Assembly (NCBI GenBank): GCA_023410055.1
Contig: JAEYQK010000073.1
Location: 66,527-130,526, forward strand
Reading direction: 5' to 3'
Source of the DNA: Acidobacteriota bacterium
Lineage (GTDB): Bacteria > Acidobacteriota > Terriglobia > Terriglobales > Acidobacteriaceae
DNA: 64,000 nt
Shown: one piece after another, positions 1 through 9,918 of the stretch
How positions within the stretch are numbered: position 1 is the stretch's first letter
Layout: every line of letters starts with the position of its first letter
Translations under genes and position numbers: made by a program
The notes under the pieces: generated by a model
What the model was told of the DNA's origin: nothing
Seen by the model: the letters and a program-made list of their open reading frames with translations, nothing else
Databases searched by the model: none

Positions 1-1826
1 AGGATGACCTTTTCGACTTCCCGCGCGGCTTCCGAGGATCTTTGCAGCGAAGCGGCTTCCGGTAGCTGCAACCCAGCATAGACGTACCCCTGGTCTTCGT
101 CGGGTAGGAAGCTTTTTGGAAGCTTCTTGCCGAAAAAAGCAACCATCAAGACAAATACGCCAAGCAGCACGAAGGTGAATCCAGCCTTGTGAATCAAATG
201 ACTGCACCAGTTCACGTAGCCATCTGTTGCACGTCCAAACACGCGGTTGAACCAGCGGAAGAAAGCGCCGAGAGGACCGCGCGCCGGTTTTCTCGGTTTG
301 AGGAGCAAGGCCGACAGCGCCGGGCTCAGGGTTAGCGCATTAAAAGCCGAGAACAGCACCGAGATTGCAATTGTGACGGCAAACTGTTTATAGAGCTGGC
401 CGGTAATGCCGGGAACAAACGCGGTAGGAACGAATACGGCCGCGAGGATTAGTGCAATGGCGATGACCGGTCCAGAGACTTCCTCCATGGCACGCACCGT
501 TGCGTCATGCGGCGTCATTCCATGTTCAATGTGATGCTCCACCGCTTCCACCACGACGATGGCATCGTCGACAACCAGGCCGATCGCAAGCACCAGTCCA
601 AAAAGCGACAGAGTGTTGATAGAAAAACCCAGCATGGGGAACACAACGAACGTTCCAATGAGAGAGACAGGCACCGCAAGCAACGGAATCAGCGTGGCTC
701 TCCAGCCTTGCAGGAAAATGAACACCACCAGGATGACAAGAACCAGTGCTTCGAATAACGTCTTGTAGATTTCGCGAATGCCTTCACTTACCGCAAGAGT
801 CGTATCGAGGGAAACAGCGTAGGCCAGCCCTTGAGGGAAACGCCTACTAGCTTCGTCCATCATCTTGAGTACGTTATTGCGCGTTTGCAGTGCATTCGAT
901 CCCGGAGTCAGGTAAAGCGCGATTGCGGCGGAAGGCTGAGTCGGCTTGTAAGCATGTCCTTGTTCTGGAGCGGTTCCCAACCGGGCGAGATACGAATAGT
1001 ATTGAGATCCCATTTCCACCCGTGCCACGTCTTTCAAACGAAGGATGGAGCCGTCGGGCTGTGCGCGTACCACGATTTCTCCAAACTCCTCCGGAGTGGG
1101 CAGGCGCCCGGGAGCACGCACATTGTAAGTGAACTGCTGTCCGGAGGGCACCGGTTCTCCGCCGATCTGGCCCGCGGGGTTAACCTTGTTCTGAGCCTTG
1201 ATCGCGTTGGTTATGTCTGAAACGGTGACGCCCAGGTTTGCAAGTTTGTCAGGGTTGACCCAGATGCGCATCGCGTAGGGCCCTGCGCCGAATATCTGAA
1301 CCTGAGAAACTCCCTGAACACGGGTCAGGGCATACTGCAAGTTGATGATGGCGTAGTTGGCCAGAAATATGTTGTCGTAAGTCCCCTTGGGGGAATACAG
1401 GTTCAGAAGCATGAACGGGGCCGTCGTGCCAGGCTGCACGATAACACCCTGCTGAGTGACCTCTGCCGGCAACTGCGAATTGGCCTGCCCTGTGCGCATC
1501 TGCGCCAGGATCTGGTCGGTATTCACATCTGTGCCAAGCTTGAAATCCACATACAGCGACATACCTCCACCCGAGCTGGCACTCAGGGAATACATGTAGT
1601 TCATGCCGCTGACACCCGACATCTGTTGCTCAATTGGGGTTGCCACCGATTCCGCAATGGTTGTGGCATCCGCTCCGGGATAGGTCGCCTTTACCTGAAT
1701 AACTGGGTCAGCAATGTTCGGGAACTGTGCTGTGGGTAGCGTCAATAAAGACACTACGCCCACTACGACCATCAGGATAGCGATGACCATCGCGACAATG
1801 GGCCGATTGATGAAGAACTTAGCCAT
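1..1826 (-). CDS. RND efflux permease, HAE1/AcrB family (C-terminal part outside the window)
   Basis: Inner-membrane proton-driven drug efflux pump subunit of a tripartite RND system. Translating the minus strand from the ATG at 1826 gives an N-terminus MAKFFINRPIVAMVIAIL (first membrane helix), then periplasmic porter sequence including GADATTIAESVATPIEQQ and MSGVSGMNYMYS, typical of HAE1 pumps. A later membrane segment holds GLVLAIGLVVDDAIVVVE, the TM4 region with the paired aspartates of the proton relay. About 608 codons are visible, so roughly the first 60% of a normal protein of about 1,050 residues. It begins three bases after the stop of the upstream membrane-fusion gene, so the two form one operon. 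Substrate cannot be told from sequence. Confidence 0.95.
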   Translation of the reverse strand, partial: MAKFFINRPIVAMVIAILMVVVGVVSLLTLPTAQFPNIADPVIQVKATYPGADATTIAESVATPIEQQMSGVSGMNYMYSLSASSGGGMSLYVDFKLGTDVNTDQILAQMRTGQANSQLPAEVTQQGVIVQPGTTAPFMLLNLYSPKGTYDNIFLANYAIINLQYALTRVQGVSQVQIFGAGPYAMRIWVNPDKLANLGVTVSDITNAIKAQNKVNPAGQIGGEPVPSGQQFTYNVRAPGRLPTPEEFGEIVVRAQPDGSILRLKDVARVEMGSQYYSYLARLGTAPEQGHAYKPTQPSAAIALYLTPGSNALQTRNNVLKMMDEASRRFPQGLAYAVSLDTTLAVSEGIREIYKTLFEALVLVILVVFIFLQGWRATLIPLLAVPVSLIGTFVVFPMLGFSINTLSLFGLVLAIGLVVDDAIVVVEAVEHHIEHGMTPHDATVRAMEEVSGPVIAIALILAAVFVPTAFVPGITGQLYKQFAVTIAISVLFSAFNALTLSPALSALLLKPRKPARGPLGAFFRWFNRVFGRATDGYVNWCSHLIHKAGFTFVLLGVFVLMVAFFGKKLPKSFLPDEDQGYVYAGLQLPEAASLQRSSEAAREVEKVI

Positions 1827-1829
1827 AAG

Positions 1830-3053
1830 CTAATTGCTCTCTGTCGCAGATGCCACAGCCACGTAGGGCTTGGGGCTCACCGGAATGCCTTCTTGCGCTG
1901 AGTTTGGAGACGCTGCAGCCGCCTGCTGCACCCTGTAAAGTCCTTCGACCACAACGCGTTCGCCGGGATGCAACCCTTCACTGACGATCCAATTCGGACC
2001 AACCCTCTGGCCCATCTTCACAGGACGGAACTTGGCTTTGTTGTCGGGAGATACCACGATTAGTTGATATTGGGACTGCACCTCGATTACGGCTGCCTGT
2101 GGAACCAGAAGTGCGTTCTTGTTATCGCCGGTCTGAAGACGTACGCGTCCCAAGCCACCGGGCCGTAGAATCGCGTTCGGGTTCGGAAATGCAGCAGTAA
2201 ACTGAACGGTTCCAGTACCAGCGGAAACTTGGCGGTTCACCTGAATTATCTGTCCGGCATGCGGATATTTTTCCCCATTCGCCTGGATGTACTCCACCGG
2301 CACGCGACCGCGTTTCTGGCCGCGCATCAACTCAGAAATCCGCGCCGCGCTTCCCAGGTAAGCCGCCTCGCTGACGTTGAAGTTTGCCCAGATGGGGTCT
2401 ACTTCCGAAACTGTAGTCATTTTGGTGCTGGTTCCCACTAGTTCGCCGATCTGGGAATTGGCACTGCCCGCGATGCCGTTGATGGGTGAATAGATTCTGG
2501 TCCAGCCGAGACTCAATTTGGCGTTCTGCAGAGCTGCTTTGTCCGCGAGAACCTGTGCCTTCGAGGCATTAACGTTGGCAATGTCGTTTTCCAACTGTTT
2601 CTGCGGAATGGCATTTTGGGCCGCCAGCGGGGTATCGCGCGCAACATCGTTCTGGAACCGTTCTACGTTGGCTTCCGATTTTGCTAAGCTCGCCTTCGCC
2701 TTCTCCACGTCCGCTTCGTATTGCCGCGGGTCGAGCTCAAACAGTAGCTGTCCCTTCTTGACGAAAGCACCGTTCTGGTAATTCTGCTTGAGTAGGTACC
2801 CTTGTACTTTGGGTGTGATGTCGGCGTTAACAGGGCCAGTCAACTGCGCAACCCATTCCTCGTAGATTGGAACGTCCTGGGGAGTGACATCGGCTACCTG
2901 TACTTCCGGCGGTGCAGGGGCCGCAACCATCTCTTTCTTTCCACATGCCGCAAGAATGACCATTGACACTGTAGCCAGAAGGGCGAAACACGCACGCCAA
3001 ATCTCGCGATAGCCGTAGTGGGAAGAGCTGCCGTTCTGCATGTCGTTTTGCAT
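1830..3053 (-). CDS. RND efflux periplasmic adaptor (membrane fusion protein, AcrA/MexA type)
   Basis: Periplasmic adaptor linking the RND pump to an outer-membrane channel, 407 residues. The N-terminus has a hydrophobic stretch ending in the lipobox LAAC (near residue 36), so the protein is probably a lipoprotein anchored in the inner membrane. The family pattern follows: a first lipoyl half (PKVQGYLLKQNYQNGAFVKK), a long alpha-hairpin rich in K, A, Q and N (about 105-165), a second lipoyl half (TRIYSPINGIAGSA), then beta-barrel and membrane-proximal domains. It is the first gene of the operon with the pump; no outer-membrane TolC partner or TetR/MarR regulator lies nearby. The start could also be the internal ATG at residue 5. 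Confidence 0.95.
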   Translation of the reverse strand: MQNDMQNGSSSHYGYREIWRACFALLATVSMVILAACGKKEMVAAPAPPEVQVADVTPQDVPIYEEWVAQLTGPVNADITPKVQGYLLKQNYQNGAFVKKGQLLFELDPRQYEADVEKAKASLAKSEANVERFQNDVARDTPLAAQNAIPQKQLENDIANVNASKAQVLADKAALQNAKLSLGWTRIYSPINGIAGSANSQIGELVGTSTKMTTVSEVDPIWANFNVSEAAYLGSAARISELMRGQKRGRVPVEYIQANGEKYPHAGQIIQVNRQVSAGTGTVQFTAAFPNPNAILRPGGLGRVRLQTGDNKNALLVPQAAVIEVQSQYQLIVVSPDNKAKFRPVKMGQRVGPNWIVSEGLHPGERVVVEGLYRVQQAAAASPNSAQEGIPVSPKPYVAVASATESN

Positions 3054-3236
3054 TCGCTTGTACTCCGCTACAGGCGTGAAAATGACCGAGTAGCCCGCAG
3101 ACTCTGAGGGGGATTGTTAAATGAGACTCGCTTGAGTTGCCACTATCACAACTTCTAGTGGGTGGGCTGGAAGTCTGAGGGAGAAATGCACTTCAGGGCA
3201 GATGGCCCTGAGGCGGTGTTCGGGCCACAGCTGGAT

Positions 3237-4553
3237 TCACCCGCGTGCGACAGAGCGACCTCGACTCGTTCCAAGACCCTGCCGGTCTTCGGTGGACGCC
3301 TCCAGCTTGTCATTGGCATCCGCGAACGAGCGCGTTACCGTGTCTTGCAATCGTTGCTGCCAATACACTAGGCCCGGATGCCGTTCTTCGGGCAGTACCG
3401 AGATCAAGTCACTGACGAGCGCCCGCATGCGCCTCATGACTTGTAGACTACTCGCGCCGTAGTACCGGATCTCATCAAATGCTAGCCGGAGGAAGTCCTC
3501 CCAGGACGGGAAGGGAATGACGAGACGGAGAATGCCGTTGTTGTCGTGAAATGCCCCAATTTCAAGCCGACGAAGCCCTAGGCGAACCAGCAAGTCTCCG
3601 ATCTGGTCCAGTGCCTGAGTGGCAGTTGTGGGGTCATTGACAGCTGGGGAGAGAGCTCTGATCGCGATATCCACTAATAAACGAATCGCGTACTTCGGAT
3701 CTTGGTTGAACGTTCGTTGGTCTCCTAGCTCGATTGCATCCATCAACAATTTCTCAGGCATTTCCTTTGCTGTGCCAAACACTCTCAGCACTGGCGTTAG
3801 CTTAGCCACAGTGTCACCAACGGACGCCACCGCTTCGATCACTCCACCGTACCGGGCAGCTAACGATACCAGCCTTTCCGTATCGAAGCTCTGTACTGCA
3901 CGAGGTTTTCCTTCGTAGGTCAGTACCTGCGTTGGAAGCATGGCGGAGAATACCTCTGAGGGAACAGGCAATGGACGGGCGTCCAATGCGGGATATGTTT
4001 TCTGTACTACCTTGCGTCCTTGGTCGCCGGTGAAAGCAAGCATCCGCTGTACCTGAAGTAGTCCCAAGCGCTCAATCAGGGCAATAAACATCCCCATACT
4101 TGCGAGTAGGAAGCCAACAACCAGCCATGAACTAACGAAGGGAACCTTCGGCGTCTGGTCCCGATCTAGCCAGGCAAGTGCCGCAATTGCGTACACAAAA
4201 GTCGCGATGAACATTCCAAGCGCATGCGACAGCAGCCGGTCGCGAGCCATCCACAATGCAAGGCGAGGAGAATAGGCTGTCGCGCTGAATTGCACCATTA
4301 CGAACGTCAGAGAAAACACGATTCCTGTGAGCGCAATCATGCCGGACGCAACCGAGGAGTAAATCGTAGTTGCCGACGACAGACTCACGGGTGAGCCCAA
4401 CCCGCGCACTAGATGGCTTTCAATGCGCGGCACACCAAACCCCAGCAGAATGGCGACGCTCGCGTATAAAGAAGGGATTAGCCAAGGTCGAATCCGAAAT
4501 ACACAATTCGTACGCAACATATCGTGGAATGCCTCCGGTCGGTGCCCCGGCAT
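3237..4553 (-). CDS. DUF2254 family predicted membrane protein
   Basis: Integral membrane protein of 438 residues matching the DUF2254 family, whose function is unknown. Four hydrophobic segments lie in the first 180 residues (about 20-40, 65-95, 110-130 and 140-162), with the family-like sequence FSLTFVMVQFSATAYSPR between the second and third. A long soluble C-terminal region follows, including ALSPAVNDPTTATQALD, the most conserved stretch of the family as I know it. Its ATG overlaps the stop of the upstream small secreted gene in the form TAATG, so translation is likely coupled. Confidence in the family is good; role unknown. Confidence 0.85.
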   Translation of the reverse strand: MPGHRPEAFHDMLRTNCVFRIRPWLIPSLYASVAILLGFGVPRIESHLVRGLGSPVSLSSATTIYSSVASGMIALTGIVFSLTFVMVQFSATAYSPRLALWMARDRLLSHALGMFIATFVYAIAALAWLDRDQTPKVPFVSSWLVVGFLLASMGMFIALIERLGLLQVQRMLAFTGDQGRKVVQKTYPALDARPLPVPSEVFSAMLPTQVLTYEGKPRAVQSFDTERLVSLAARYGGVIEAVASVGDTVAKLTPVLRVFGTAKEMPEKLLMDAIELGDQRTFNQDPKYAIRLLVDIAIRALSPAVNDPTTATQALDQIGDLLVRLGLRRLEIGAFHDNNGILRLVIPFPSWEDFLRLAFDEIRYYGASSLQVMRRMRALVSDLISVLPEERHPGLVYWQQRLQDTVTRSFADANDKLEASTEDRQGLGTSRGRSVARG

Positions 4554-4906
4554 TACTTCTGCCGTTGGCTCGACGCCTTCTCGCGGCGTAGGATCTGAGC
4601 TTCATTCAGACGGCCGGCAATGTCATTGAATTGCACCGTATCGGTTCCCACCAGCACCGGGAGATCGAGTCCGGCCCGATACATCGCGATGTCTGTTCCA
4701 TCGTGCGGTTTATAAAGAACCAAGTAACTCATGTCCCCAACAACCAGAGAGACGTCGTAGGCCGGAGCACCAGGTTCACTCTGTCCACCAACGTGTGGCT
4801 CCACCCGAGTTATGGTTCCAACTTGCCACTTAGGTCCGGATTGTTGAGGAATGGCCACAACCGAAGCTGTACATAATAGCGCTGCGATCAACATTGTTCG
4901 CACCAT
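4553..4906 (-). CDS. Small secreted protein of unknown function
   Basis: About 117 residues if started at the ATG at 4906 (MVRTMLIAALLCTASVVA), which gives a clean signal peptide; an in-frame ATG at 4930 would add eight residues. The mature part (WQVGTITRVEPH... YDVSLVVGDMSYLVLYK) looks like a small all-beta secreted domain seen in many acidobacterial proteins, with no catalytic motif I recognise. It shares a TAATG junction with the DUF2254 gene downstream, so the two are probably made together. Confidence 0.7.
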   Translation of the reverse strand: MVRTMLIAALLCTASVVAIPQQSGPKWQVGTITRVEPHVGGQSEPGAPAYDVSLVVGDMSYLVLYKPHDGTDIAMYRAGLDLPVLVGTDTVQFNDIAGRLNEAQILRREKASSQRQK

Positions 4907-5118
4907 AACCTCCCTCGCTAGAACAAACATGGATTTCGAGGTTATGCGTGTACCGTTCGGGCGAGAACTATCAAAAACACTAGGTGAACACCACGTGGAT
5001 CTTAGCCTTTCCGGTTCAATGCGATTCGCTCAAGGACTCGCAGTTATGCCAGTGGAGCCGATCGACCTCAATGTCTAGGCTTTACATTGGTGACATGTGT
5101 ACCCCAAACGAGGAATCT

Positions 5119-5814
5119 ATGAACATCAACGGAATATGCTGTTGTCGCAGTGTGCTGTGCGCGTTGCTGATAGCCTGCGCCGCCGCGTCGCCGGCACAAA
5201 CTACTCAACGCAACAAGGTACTTATCGTTGCAGGGCACAAGGGAGAGGCGCCCGTGCTGCAGTCGAAAGGCCACAACTACGTGAACGTAGAAAGTCTGGC
5301 CCAGATACTGAGCGGGTCCGTGTCGTACGAGAGCGGCAGAGTAGTGTTGACGCTTCCCTCAGCGGCGGCACAACCTTCGCCAGAACCACAGGCCAACGCT
5401 GCGGCGGACACACATCTGTCCAGAGGTTTTGTGAATGCCGCAATCGAGACGCTCGGGTCCATGCGTGAATGGGCCAGCAATCTTGGTTTGATAATCAAGA
5501 AAGGCTACCCCGTCGGTAATCTCATCGAACAATGGCGGGGTGAGACGATGAAGAACTTCGCGTTGGCGACCTCAGCAGCATCCAACCAAGCCGACCAAAA
5601 CGCACTTCAGCTGCTTACATCCGAGTACAACAACCTCCAGGCCTGGAGTGACCATCTTGTAAAGGCAAGAAATTCGATGAGTGCTGCCAACTACTCTATG
5701 TCAGACGATGCCCTCCTGAATGATCCAGCATCACAGAAAATCATAAGCTGTTGGAAGTTTCTTGGGCCGATGCTGGCGCGGGGCAGCTTTGAAGATGACG
5801 GATCGTGCCGTTAG
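5119..5814 (+). CDS. Secreted protein with copper-amine-oxidase N-like domain
   Basis: I start it at the ATG at 5119, where a signal peptide follows (CCCRSVLCALLIACAAASPAQ); upstream in-frame codons do not look coding. The protein has 231 residues. Mature residues about 30-80 (KVLIVAGHKG...NYVNVESLAQILSGSVSYESGRVVLTLP) resemble the small beta domain called Cu_amine_oxidN1, common in secreted bacterial proteins and not itself an enzyme. The rest (about 95-225) is helical and low in cysteine. It runs divergently from the 4553-4906 gene. Role unknown; periplasmic location is likely. Confidence 0.7.
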   Translation: MNINGICCCRSVLCALLIACAAASPAQTTQRNKVLIVAGHKGEAPVLQSKGHNYVNVESLAQILSGSVSYESGRVVLTLPSAAAQPSPEPQANAAADTHLSRGFVNAAIETLGSMREWASNLGLIIKKGYPVGNLIEQWRGETMKNFALATSAASNQADQNALQLLTSEYNNLQAWSDHLVKARNSMSAANYSMSDDALLNDPASQKIISCWKFLGPMLARGSFEDDGSCR

Positions 5815-6038
5815 CCGGAGGTGCACTAGACTTGTTTTTTGCAGCCCTACCTCGGCAACTCTTGAACCCAAGCCACCGCCACAAAGAATTCATCATCTGA
5901 AAACACCCAAAGGGATAACTGACAAAAGTATCAGTTTTGCGAACCACTTGCGGTTAGCTAGAGTCCGCTTCTGAAAAAGTCTTTAGTTTTCATTGAGTGT
6001 GGGCATGGAACAAGCATCATTGTGGAAGGAGCTTGCAG

Positions 6039-6686
6039 ATGGAGTCCCGCCACAGAACACGTTTGCTGATAGCAGATGACCACAACCTGGTCGCCGAAGC
6101 ATGCAAGAGCTTCTTGGAACCGGAGTTCGAAGTGGCCGGTATTGTCAACGATGGCCGCGCACTGCTTCAAGCTGCGTCGGAACTCAAGCCCGATATTGTC
6201 ATCGTTGATATTGCGATGCCTCTGCTCAACGGACTCGATGCGGGCGAACAGGTAAAGACGAGTTTGCCAGCAGCCAAATTGGTTTACCTGACCATGAATA
6301 TGAACCCTGAAGTAGCTGCTGAAGCGTTTCGCCGAGGTGCTTCTGCTTACCTCCCAAAAAGTACAGTCGCGAACGAGCTCGTAACAGCTATTCGAGAGGT
6401 GCGGAGAGGGAAGTCCTACCTCTCGCCACTTATCACAAAGGATACGGTTCAGTTCCTGCTCAGAAGCGGAAAGGCCATTGAGATCGAAAAGCGGCTGACT
6501 TCACGCCAGCGAGAGGTGCTGCAACTGCTCGCTGAAGGTATGTCAATGAAGGAAGTAGCATACACACTCAACCTAAAGCCCGGGACTGTCGCCTTTCACA
6601 AGTATCGAATAATGACAGTCCTCGGCGTGAAGACGAACGCGGAACTGATGCAATACGCCATTAAGGAGCACATCATACCAGGGTGA
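6039..6686 (+). CDS. NarL/FixJ-type response regulator (receiver plus LuxR HTH)
   Basis: Two-component transcription regulator of 215 residues. The start at 6039 is chosen because AAGGAG lies seven bases upstream and residues begin just before the receiver. Receiver landmarks: acidic pair in LLIADDHN, phospho-acceptor Asp in IVIVDIAMP, switch Thr in VYLTMN, and Lys in AYLPKS. A LuxR-type helix-turn-helix covers about residues 145-210, with LTSRQREVLQLLAEG and the recognition helix in KPGTVAFHKYRIM. No kinase is adjacent; the nearest is the multi-PAS kinase at 9919-12585, so partnership is only a guess. Confidence 0.93.
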   Translation: MESRHRTRLLIADDHNLVAEACKSFLEPEFEVAGIVNDGRALLQAASELKPDIVIVDIAMPLLNGLDAGEQVKTSLPAAKLVYLTMNMNPEVAAEAFRRGASAYLPKSTVANELVTAIREVRRGKSYLSPLITKDTVQFLLRSGKAIEIEKRLTSRQREVLQLLAEGMSMKEVAYTLNLKPGTVAFHKYRIMTVLGVKTNAELMQYAIKEHIIPG

Positions 6687-6893
6687 CCGCGCCAGGCAGT
6701 TCGCTTGCGCCGCGCATAAACACCTGCTTCTGCCGAAGTGACTATTTGGAGACTGTGCTTATCTCGAAAACGTTATAGCCCCATGCCGGTAAATCGGTGG
6801 CCAAGGTCTTCCAGCGTCGCGTTTCGACGCAAGCGATGGGAGAGACTGCGAAGCGTTAGTCGAGTGTTGATCTGATAGAGGGACGGATAATTG

Positions 6894-8207
6894 TCATTTG
6901 CAATTCGATGACATGTCGGCAGGTTGACCAGTCGAGGCGATAACGCTGCTCCAGAGCACTCCTTCGGGGTCGATCTTCTTGCGTTGTGATACGGCGAGAC
7001 GAATAGGCACGTGAGTGAACTGGTGGTTCCAAAAGCTAACGACCATGTTAGTCCGGCCGCTCATTCCTGCGTGCACGGCGTTGTGCCCAAGCAGGAGGCA
7101 GAAAGCGGAGTCATGCGCGTTTGCCGGTACGCTCCTGATTGCGTAACTGGGATCGATGTATTTGATACTCACTTCCATCCCGATCCGCTTGAAATACTGT
7201 TTACTCGCGTCTCGCAAGAATATGCCGATATCGCCATACTTGACGTTTCCCGAAGCGTCAAGCTCGGTGGTCTTTTCCAAAAGGTTCTGGCCCGCACCTT
7301 CCGCTACAACGATTACCGCGTGGCCCCTCCTCTCAAGGCGCCGCTGCAACTCAGCGAGGAACCGCTCGAGAGTGAACGGAATTTCGGGAACAAGGCAGAA
7401 ATTTACATGACCATCGACCAACGACGAGAACGCGGCAATGAAGCCGGAGTCGCGTCCCATGAGCTTCACCAACCCAATGCCATTCCGCACAGCCTCTGCT
7501 TCGGTATTGGCGGCATAAACGGCCCGCCGTGCTTCAGCAATGGCGGTCTCAAAACCGAACGTCCTCTGTACGAACGACACATCGTTGTCAATCGTCTTCG
7601 GGATGCCAATAACGCTCAGAACCATTCGTTGTGCCCGAGCCTCCTCAGCGATTTTGTGTGCACCGCGAAGAGTCCCGTCGCCGCCAATCGCGAACAGGAT
7701 GCCGATGTTCAGGTCGGCCAGGGTTTTGACCATCTCAGCAGGATCCTGTGGGCCGCGCGAAGAGCCCAAGATCGACCCACCTAGTTCGTGGATTCTATTC
7801 ACGCCGTCGGGTGTGAGAATGAAAGGTGCGTGCCCGTTCTTCTGCGCCAAGCCTTCGTAACCGAAGCGGAAACCGTAGACCTTATTAACGCCGTAATGGT
7901 TATACAGGCTCAAGACGATAGAGCGGATCACATCATTGAGCCCTGGGCACAGCCCGCCGCAGGTCACGATGCCGCAGGCTAGTTGGGAGGGATCGAAGAA
8001 CAATGTCGACCTCGGCCCCGCAGCCTCCATTGCAGGAGCATCCGCGCAATGAGCGAACCACGGTTTTATCTCCTCAAGTCGCGCGTGATAGAGGACGCGT
8101 TCCTCATCGCTAGTGAACCGGACGCCGCACAACGGCGATGCGAAGCGGCATTCTCCTAGCCGCGGGATGGTGAAGTCGAGATCAGTGTTACGCAACTGAG
8201 AGCTCAT
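6894..8207 (-). CDS. 6-phosphofructokinase, group II (TP0108/plant-like), predicted ATP-dependent
   Basis: Cytosolic phosphorylation of fructose 6-phosphate to the 1,6-bisphosphate in glycolysis; 437 residues, longer than the E. coli PfkA of 320. The nucleotide loop is present (TCGGLCPGLNDVIR), then FAIGGDGTLRGA and the catalytic loop IGIPKTIDNDV, followed by MGRDSGFIA. In this superfamily a Gly after GGD is typical of ATP users and Asp of pyrophosphate users, while Lys in PKTIDND is usual in the long group-II/PPi lineage; this protein combines Gly with Lys, as in the ATP-using 'clade X' enzymes. An N-terminal extension of about 75 residues precedes the catalytic fold. It stands alone. Confidence 0.93.
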   Translation of the reverse strand: MSSQLRNTDLDFTIPRLGECRFASPLCGVRFTSDEERVLYHARLEEIKPWFAHCADAPAMEAAGPRSTLFFDPSQLACGIVTCGGLCPGLNDVIRSIVLSLYNHYGVNKVYGFRFGYEGLAQKNGHAPFILTPDGVNRIHELGGSILGSSRGPQDPAEMVKTLADLNIGILFAIGGDGTLRGAHKIAEEARAQRMVLSVIGIPKTIDNDVSFVQRTFGFETAIAEARRAVYAANTEAEAVRNGIGLVKLMGRDSGFIAAFSSLVDGHVNFCLVPEIPFTLERFLAELQRRLERRGHAVIVVAEGAGQNLLEKTTELDASGNVKYGDIGIFLRDASKQYFKRIGMEVSIKYIDPSYAIRSVPANAHDSAFCLLLGHNAVHAGMSGRTNMVVSFWNHQFTHVPIRLAVSQRKKIDPEGVLWSSVIASTGQPADMSSNCK

Positions 8208-8774
8208 GTGCTTCGCTCCATCGTCTTCAGTCCTCGCGCCTTCACGCCCGTCGTCAGTGCGCCCCTGTTCGCACGCTATCTCCGACCGTTCTGGCGGCCA
8301 ACTGAGAAAAATATAAGTCGGTTGTACCTTTCGTTGTATGAAGTCGGAACAAAGCCCACGGTTGCGATTACCAGGTCCCCATGTTCAGTATCAAGCCGGA
8401 AGAAAGGCGAAGTGAGTTTCGGTGCGAGACGCCCTTCGATAGCCCTCGTCGTCTCGGTCAAAACCGTAATCGTGTGAGCACCCGCTCCCTAACGCCTGCG
8501 CTACCTAAAATCGGCCCAGAGCGACTCCCTAGCAGCTTTAGCAGTAGCTGGGTACTACGAACACTGATCTGATGAGAGTAAAGTCAAAGGCTTCGCGGAA
8601 GCCGAAGATCGCTGCGACAAACAAGAATGCAGAGCTCATCGGTTCGGAGAGGTCGATCATGAATAGAAGTCGCCCCCGCGGATATCACCGTTCTCAGCTT
8701 GCTGTTCCCGTGTGGGGCACTGCTGTTCGCGATACTGGAAGCAACGATCTCTCCAAGCCACCAAAGGTGAATCT
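8208..8774. other. Intergenic region without a recognised gene
   Basis: About 570 bases between the PFK gene (divergent) and the permease gene. Short open frames exist on both strands, for example a minus-strand one near 8276-8461 starting with TTG, but none has a convincing ribosome-binding site or family resemblance. It should contain both promoters. I see no RNA gene. Confidence 0.4.
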
Positions 8775-9899
8775 GTGGTTACGAACTCCTCAGTAGAAGA
8801 CAAAGGCTACATGGCTGCTTCGCGTGAAGTGTTCATCCGGATGAGTCTTCTCGCGATAATGGGAGTCAGCTGTTTCCTGATCCTCCGTCCATTTCTCAAG
8901 TTCATCATCTCGGCAGTGATTATCGCGATCGCCATCTATCCAGTCTGCCAAAGACTCAAGAAACTTCTGGGTGGACGCGAGACATTGGCGAGCATACTTT
9001 GTACGGTGCTGCTTGTGCTACTCATAGTTATTCCCTGCGTATTGCTGGCAGAAACGCTGGCCGACGCGATTCGTACGATGGCGCAACAACTGCAAACTGG
9101 CCGGATCAACCTCCCCCCACCACCGCCGCAACTGCCAAAACTTCCCATCGCCGGCCAGCAACTGGCGGATTTGTGGATCTTGTGTTCAACCAACGTATCT
9201 GAGGTGATACGCCGATTCGGTCCGCAGATTCAGAAGCACATTCCCGCCCTTATATCCACGACAGCTGCACTCGGTAGCACACTACTCCAATTCCTGATCT
9301 CGATTGTGTTCGCGGGATTCTTGTTGGCAAAAAGCGAGAGAAACGCAATCCTCGCCCAGAGGATCTTCATTCGTATTTTCGGCGATCAAGGCGGTGAGTA
9401 CAGAGACGTTGTAGCTGCCACCGTCCGAAGCGTCACGAATGGTATCTTGGGCGTAGCGGTGATTCAGTCGTTTTTCGCCAGCCTGGGATTCTGGATCATC
9501 GGATTGCCAGGAGCAGGCTTGTGGGCAGTAATCTTCCTTTTGTCTGCGGTATTGCAGATCGGCGCTCTCGTGCTGGTGCCGGCAGTTCTCTATGGCTTCG
9601 CAACCTTCTCTACGAGCCGTGCTGTGGTCTTCTTGGTGTGGTGCATCATCGTGGGAACTATGGACAATGTTCTGAAACCGGTGTTGCTCGGGCGGGGCAG
9701 CAAGGTTCCAATGGGAGTCATTTTCCTGGGCGTCCTTGGTGGGTTCATGATGATGCGCATACTCGGGCTCTTCGTGGGAGCGATCATCGTCTCAGTGTCA
9801 TACAAACTCTTTCTTTCCTGGCTAGACACTGGCATGTCGGAACGTCGTCCGGCTGCACTAGGTGCCGGAGCGTCAGCTTCGGTCACAAACAGCGAATAG
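8775..9899 (+). CDS. AI-2E family (PerM/TqsA-like) membrane permease
   Basis: Polytopic inner-membrane protein of the AI-2E transporter superfamily, members of which export autoinducer-2 or other small molecules or act as Na+/H+ antiporters; substrate is not predictable. Start is uncertain: the GTG at 8775 has AAGGTGA just upstream (374 residues), while the ATG at 8811 gives MAASREVFIRMSLLAIMG (362 residues), a more usual N-terminus. Hydrophobic segments cover about 15-60, 65-95, 160-185, 210-300 and 315-345 of the shorter form. The proline-rich stretch PPPPPQLPKLP sits in the periplasmic loop, and the family hallmark GLPGAGLWAVI appears in the second half. Confidence 0.88.
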   Translation: MVTNSSVEDKGYMAASREVFIRMSLLAIMGVSCFLILRPFLKFIISAVIIAIAIYPVCQRLKKLLGGRETLASILCTVLLVLLIVIPCVLLAETLADAIRTMAQQLQTGRINLPPPPPQLPKLPIAGQQLADLWILCSTNVSEVIRRFGPQIQKHIPALISTTAALGSTLLQFLISIVFAGFLLAKSERNAILAQRIFIRIFGDQGGEYRDVVAATVRSVTNGILGVAVIQSFFASLGFWIIGLPGAGLWAVIFLLSAVLQIGALVLVPAVLYGFATFSTSRAVVFLVWCIIVGTMDNVLKPVLLGRGSKVPMGVIFLGVLGGFMMMRILGLFVGAIIVSVSYKLFLSWLDTGMSERRPAALGAGASASVTNSE

Positions 9900-9918
9900 G
9901 AGAAAGCTGCCTTCCGAT

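Noticed and set aside
8208..8572. Short frames on both strands upstream of the permease
   Set aside because: Weak starts (TTG without a clear site) and no family resemblance.
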